NCBI GenBank assembly: GCA_038046485.1
Contig: JBBSWA010000049.1
Location: 1-31,070, forward strand
Direction: 5' to 3'
DNA from: JBBSWA01 sp038046485
GTDB taxonomy: Archaea; Nanobdellota; Nanobdellia; Woesearchaeales; SM23-78
DNA length: 31,070 nucleotides
A model generated the notes under the pieces. The model was not told where the DNA came from. It made no database searches and saw only the letters and a list, made by a program, of their open reading frames with translations. How positions within the stretch are numbered: the stretch's first letter is position 1; every line of letters begins with the position of its first letter. Positions 28,456 through 31,070 of the stretch are shown in pieces. Made by a program: the position numbers and the translations under genes.

Positions 28456-29016
28456 ATGAATCGTGGACAATCTGCACTTGAATTTCTTATGCACAGAAAT
28501 CATCGGATTTCTGGCCCAGAAGAATCGAAGATTCTTCGGGTGAGGAATGCTCCATTCCTCTGCCTCAAGAAATCGAGGGGACAAAGTGCTCTCGAATTCT
28601 TGATGACGTATGGTTGGGCCATCTTAATCATCTTAATTGGGATTTCAGCATTGACTTATTTTGGAGTATTAAGCCCGAGTCGGTTGCTTCCAGCACGGTG
28701 CATGTTCAGCCCAGAGGTTAGTTGTGAAGAGTTTAAGATTGAGGCACCGAGTACAGTCGCGTTCAAGTTTAAGAACAACCTAGGTTTTGCAGCTGATTTT
28801 TCTTCAATATCAGCTAATTCAACCGAGTTTGGCTCATGCGCGGGCAGCCCAGTTACATTAGGTGCAGGTCAAATCACAGAAGTTACGTGCAGTTTAACGC
28901 CCGGCGGAATTCCAAGCAGTGAAAAGATTAAGGTACAAATTTACATGTCCTATAAAAAGTTAGGCGGTTCCTACAATGTTCCGATTCAAGGAGAAATGTA
29001 TGGAACGTCAAATTAG
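28456..29016 (+). CDS. class III signal-peptide (pilin-like) protein with in-frame insertion
   Basis: A protein of 186 residues. The motif RGQSALEFLM occurs twice: at residues 3-12, and again at about 41-50 where it runs into TYGWAILIILIGISALTYFG, the hydrophobic core. Archaeal class III peptides are cut before the Gln by a prepilin peptidase and the core then assembles into filaments. The segment between the motifs contains an array of three hairpins in the DNA (28494-28560). The C-terminal domain (about 70-186) is beta-rich with two or more Cys (RCMFSPEVSCEE). The promoter GAGCGAAAGTTTTATATAG (28412-28430) has a strong BRE/TATA, and SD GAGGAG precedes the ATG. It heads a three-gene operon. 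Confidence 0.8.
   Translation: MNRGQSALEFLMHRNHRISGPEESKILRVRNAPFLCLKKSRGQSALEFLMTYGWAILIILIGISALTYFGVLSPSRLLPARCMFSPEVSCEEFKIEAPSTVAFKFKNNLGFAADFSSISANSTEFGSCAGSPVTLGAGQITEVTCSLTPGGIPSSEKIKVQIYMSYKKLGGSYNVPIQGEMYGTSN
28494..28560. repeat. three-hairpin palindromic element inside a coding region
   Basis: Three perfect 8-bp hairpins with 3-4 nt loops in 67 nt: CAGAAATC/GATTTCTG (28494-28501 with 28506-28513), GAAGAATC/GATTCTTC (28519-28526 with 28530-28537) and GAGGAATG/CATTCCTC (28542-28549 with 28553-28560). The frame stays open through them. The first hairpin matches cores in the tRNA-Ile intron and at 30.3 kb. Confidence 0.85.
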
Positions 29017-29028
29017 AGGTGAATTCGT

Positions 29029-29559
29029 TTGTTAAGAAAAAAAGAAGATCAAGCCGCATTAGATTTTTTCATGTTCAGGAATCGTACTCTGGTCTCCAAG
29101 AACTCAAGGGGACAAGCGGCTCTTGAATTTTTGATGACCTATGGGTGGGCCATCCTAATTATTTTCATTATGATCGGTGCCTTGGTATATTCTGGGGTGT
29201 TTAATCCTTCCAAACTTATACCGGAAAGATGTACAGCAGAAATTGGTTTTCAATGCGAAGAATGGGACATAACAAATTCGCAAATCCAATTGCGATTGAC
29301 GAATAACAAAGGAACAGGTCTAACGAATGTAGCTTTGACAAACATAAATTCAGTTAATTTTGTGAATCCTCCTGCATGTATACTGGGTAATACTACTTGG
29401 AGCTCAGATGGATCGCAGCTCATTAGCTGTACAGGAGCAGACATCTTCGGTGGCATTCAAGGAGATAAGGCTAAGATATCGTTTACAATGACCTATAAAC
29501 CAAACAGGGGCACGTTCACAAAAACATTTGATACAGAATTACTTGGAACAATCCGTTAA
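29029..29559 (+). CDS. class III signal-peptide protein with duplicated signal motif
   Basis: A protein of 176 residues starting at TTG 29029, supported by SD GAGGTGA about 7 nt upstream. Near the start EDQAALDFFM (6-15) is a weak copy of the class III motif, followed by FRNRTLVSKNS and the full RGQAALEFLMTYGWAILII. An ATG at 29071 could also start a shorter form. The mature part has an N-terminal hydrophobic helix and a Thr/Asn-rich beta domain with a CxxE-type Cys. The arrangement (M, then F/H-R-N, then S-R-G-Q) matches the 28456 gene, so the two share a duplication history. It would be processed before the Gln and used as a filament subunit. Confidence 0.75.
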   Translation: MLRKKEDQAALDFFMFRNRTLVSKNSRGQAALEFLMTYGWAILIIFIMIGALVYSGVFNPSKLIPERCTAEIGFQCEEWDITNSQIQLRLTNNKGTGLTNVALTNINSVNFVNPPACILGNTTWSSDGSQLISCTGADIFGGIQGDKAKISFTMTYKPNRGTFTKTFDTELLGTIR

Positions 29560-29577
29560 AAAATAAAAGGTGATACT

Positions 29578-30045
29578 ATGAAAAGAGGACAATCAGCGCT
29601 AGAATTCTTGATGACATATGGTTGGGCCATTTTGATCATCCTTGTAATGATCGCAGCCTTAGTGTATTTCGGTGTATTCAACCCGTCTAGATTAACGCCA
29701 GAACGTTGCACAGCCGTTCCAGGCTTTGGATGCAATGACTATCAGATGAATAGCGATGGTTCTGCTAACTTTTTGATTGCAAATGCAAAAGGAGATTCAA
29801 TCACTTTGACATCTACGACAGCATTTAGCATGAACTCAACTTCAGGTGGATGCCTAAACACTGCCGTTGCCTCAACTACTTGGGCAAGTGATGAAGTGAA
29901 AACCGTAGCCTTCCCAGCCGCGTGTCCTGCCATTACAGCAGCAGTGGGCGACAAGCAAAAAGTCACCGTGTACTTTACGTATACTCCTAAAGGCGGCTCA
30001 TTTGCTAAAAAGGGTTCAGTAGACGTAAACGCCTTGGTAAGCTAA
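29578..30045 (+). CDS. class III signal-peptide (pilin-like) protein
   Basis: A protein of 155 residues with a standard N-terminus: MKRGQSALEFLMTYGWAILI, giving cleavage after Gly3 and a hydrophobic assembly helix up to about residue 30. The rest is a small Ser/Thr-rich beta domain with four or five Cys (for example GFGCND and SGGCLNT) and ends in VDVNALVS. It is the third gene of the operon, with SD AGGTGAT upstream, and its signal is single, unlike the two genes before it. It is likely a filament subunit. A T-rich terminator follows. Confidence 0.82.
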   Translation: MKRGQSALEFLMTYGWAILIILVMIAALVYFGVFNPSRLTPERCTAVPGFGCNDYQMNSDGSANFLIANAKGDSITLTSTTAFSMNSTSGGCLNTAVASTTWASDEVKTVAFPAACPAITAAVGDKQKVTVYFTYTPKGGSFAKKGSVDVNALVS

Positions 30046-30052
30046 ACCTTAC

Positions 30053-30081
30053 TTTTTTCTTTTTTATCTTTTCTTTTTTTT
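30053..30081 (+). terminator. T-rich terminator of the pilin-like operon
   Basis: A run of 29 bases that is almost all T, in several stretches of T5 to T8, begins 8 bases after the stop at 30045. Archaeal transcription commonly ends at such oligo-T tracts. Confidence 0.7.
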
Positions 30082-30082
30082 A

Positions 30083-30168
30083 TAGAGGACTTTGAACAAC
30101 CTGTATTTTTATGAATATTCAAAGTACTCTATTAGGGGTTTGAACAAATTAGATAAGTTATTCAAACC
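30083..30168. repeat. two tandem palindromes with TTTGAA arms
   Basis: Unit 1: TAGAG-nn-CTTTGAA (30083-30096) pairs with TTCAAAG-nn-CTCTA (30118-30131). Unit 2: GGTTTGAA (30137-30144) pairs with TTCAAACC (30161-30168). The two units also resemble each other directly (TTTGAACAA on the left arm, TATTCAAA and ACTCTAT on the right). It lies after the operon terminator and before the fourth pilin-like gene. It could be an operator pair or 3' end structures. Confidence 0.65.
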
Positions 30169-30242
30169 ACTCTATAGGCAAGGAACACTAATTTTATAGC
30201 AAAGGCACTAGATGGTATTTTCAAAACAACCTTTGATATATC

Positions 30243-30317
30243 CCCAATAAGCAAAGCTTACTGGGACAACAGAAATGTTGAACATTTCTATGTCCCAAAA
30301 ATCTATGATTTTTGTGG
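30243..30317. repeat. intergenic palindromic element with three hairpins
   Basis: Three consecutive hairpins: CCCAATAAGC/GCTTACTGGG (one mismatch; 30243-30252 with 30256-30265), GGGACA-nn-AGAAATGTT paired with AACATTTCT-n-TGTCCC (30263-30296), and CAAAAATC/GATTTTTG (30296-30303 with 30307-30314). Read on the minus strand its first hairpin, CCACAAAAATC-ata-GATTTTTGGG, aligns with the cores in the 28456 gene and in the tRNA-Ile intron. Confidence 0.75.
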
Positions 30318-30413
30318 AGCCAAAAATAAAGTTTTTGAGCTACGCGCGACATAAACTATTTCATTCATTATTTAGGTCGCTAAGTATATAAGTAAGCATC
30401 TTCTAATCAGAGA

Positions 30414-30872
30414 ATGCAGCAAAAAAGAGCTCAAGTTGTTTTAGAGTACTTGATGACGTATGGGTGGGGCATCTTAGTCGTGATCATTGGCATTTCAGCA
30501 CTTACGTATTTTGGCTTATTAAGTCCTACAAGCTTGCTTCCGAATTCATGTGATTTTGGAGCTCAGATGGTGTGTCAAGAGTATCGTGTGACCAAAACCC
30601 CTAGTGGGGCCAATATTGACTTAAAATTCAGAAATGATTTTGGAAGGGACATTAAGATCTTTGATGTCCATGGCATAGATATGACCTTAAGTCCTCAGAA
30701 TACGCCCTTGTTGATCGCAAAGCGCGATGTGCAGGAGTTAAGGATCACAACGCCAAACCCTGTGGCACAACGAGAAAAGGTAAAAATTGGAATGGTCCTG
30801 GACTTCGCAAGGAACGATTCAGGGGCTCCGCGTCATAATGTAACTGGGGAAGTCTTTGTACTGGTGCAATAA
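30414..30872 (+). CDS. class III signal-peptide (pilin-like) protein, separate promoter
   Basis: A protein of 152 residues. The N-terminus MQQKRAQVVLEYLMTYGWGI is a class III signal (RA before Q instead of RG before Q), with a hydrophobic helix to about residue 32. LSPTSLLPNSCDFGAQMVCQEY follows, where two Cys match the spacing in the 28456 product; the C-terminal part is a beta-rich domain. Most similar to the first gene of the pilin-like operon (LSPSRLLPARCMFSPEVSCE). TATA box AGTATATAAG (about 30383-30392) gives a start about 26 nt later, so the message is leaderless. It is probably a minor pilin or related filament protein. Confidence 0.8.
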   Translation: MQQKRAQVVLEYLMTYGWGILVVIIGISALTYFGLLSPTSLLPNSCDFGAQMVCQEYRVTKTPSGANIDLKFRNDFGRDIKIFDVHGIDMTLSPQNTPLLIAKRDVQELRITTPNPVAQREKVKIGMVLDFARNDSGAPRHNVTGEVFVLVQ

Positions 30873-31070
30873 GATCAATGGATAATAATCGGCTTTGACT
30901 CAAAGGTAAACATAAAAAAATTTACAAAGCAAATATATTATTACTACTATAAAGTTGGAAAAATAGGAACATTTATATATTACTTCAAACTAACACATTA
31001 AATGACCTATCAATCACGAACTGACCCATTATCGTAATGTTTAAATACTTGTTCTATTTATGTTCTGTCG
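30873..31070. other. A/T-rich intergenic stretch at the window edge
   Basis: No gene is visible. TATA-like elements occur at about 30970-30980 (ACATTTATATA) and 31038-31049 (ATGTTTAAATAC), the latter probably the promoter of a plus-strand gene just outside the window. Confidence 0.5.

Noticed and set aside
28411..30872. Transposon or IS at the pilin region, because of the many inverted repeats
   Set aside because: No transposase frame, no long terminal repeats; the repeats are short hairpins.

Overview
The window is archaeal and most likely from a small-genome DPANN lineage (Woesearchaeota/Pacearchaeota-like). Supporting evidence: an NMD3 homolog, a Hel308-type helicase, a DUF460 RNase H-like protein, TrmB and winged-helix regulators, archaeal signal peptidase, intron-containing tRNAs, and class III signal-peptide (pilin-like) proteins. 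Nearly every gene has an archaeal TATA element about 25-30 nt before its start codon, which implies leaderless mRNAs. Shine-Dalgarno motifs appear mainly where a leader exists or inside operons. The lineage is inferred from gene content, not from a marker phylogeny.

Layout. 1-4340: end of an unknown gene, an NlpC/P60-like small protein, a VapBC-type toxin-antitoxin pair, a divergent lactate/malate-dehydrogenase-like enzyme, a TrmB regulator coupled to a small winged-helix protein, a second winged-helix protein and a 2-Cys peroxiredoxin. 4341-9184: unknown proteins, a secreted Gly/Tyr/Asn-rich protein, signal peptidase I, a guanidinoacetate-methyltransferase-like enzyme, an RBBP9-type hydrolase and a glucuronyl C5-epimerase-like enzyme. 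9238-15485: NMD3, DUF460, a HExxH protein, and the C-terminal part of a Hel308-type helicase that lacks RecA domain 1 and carries a 514-residue LAGLIDADG intein. 15600-19933: two overlapping genes for paralogous GHKL ATPases, followed by a GC-rich structured element. This is the best candidate here for an undescribed system.

20099-23480: a Cys-rich protein, a membrane protein, a winged-helix/Nudix-like regulator, a tRNA-Asn(GUU)/tRNA-Ile(GAU) pair and a HAD hydrolase. The tRNA-Ile gene appears to have two introns, one of them inside the T-loop. 23481-28408: small secreted, membrane and HTH proteins whose intergenic regions are dense with palindromes (including four copies of ACTTACAnTGTAAGT), an MnmC-like methyltransferase, a nitroreductase and a lipoprotein-like metallophosphoesterase. 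28456-30872: four class III signal-peptide proteins. Two have a duplicated signal motif, and one carries an in-frame array of three hairpins.

A recurring theme is a family of short multi-hairpin palindromic elements. Related copies sit in the tRNA-Ile T-loop intron, in frame in a pilin-like gene, and in the 30.3 kb intergenic region. A second theme is that several palindromes enclose a TATA box, suggesting repressors that cover promoters. Signal peptidase, the pilin-like proteins, the secreted repeat protein, the epimerase-like enzyme and the lipoprotein together suggest investment in the cell surface.
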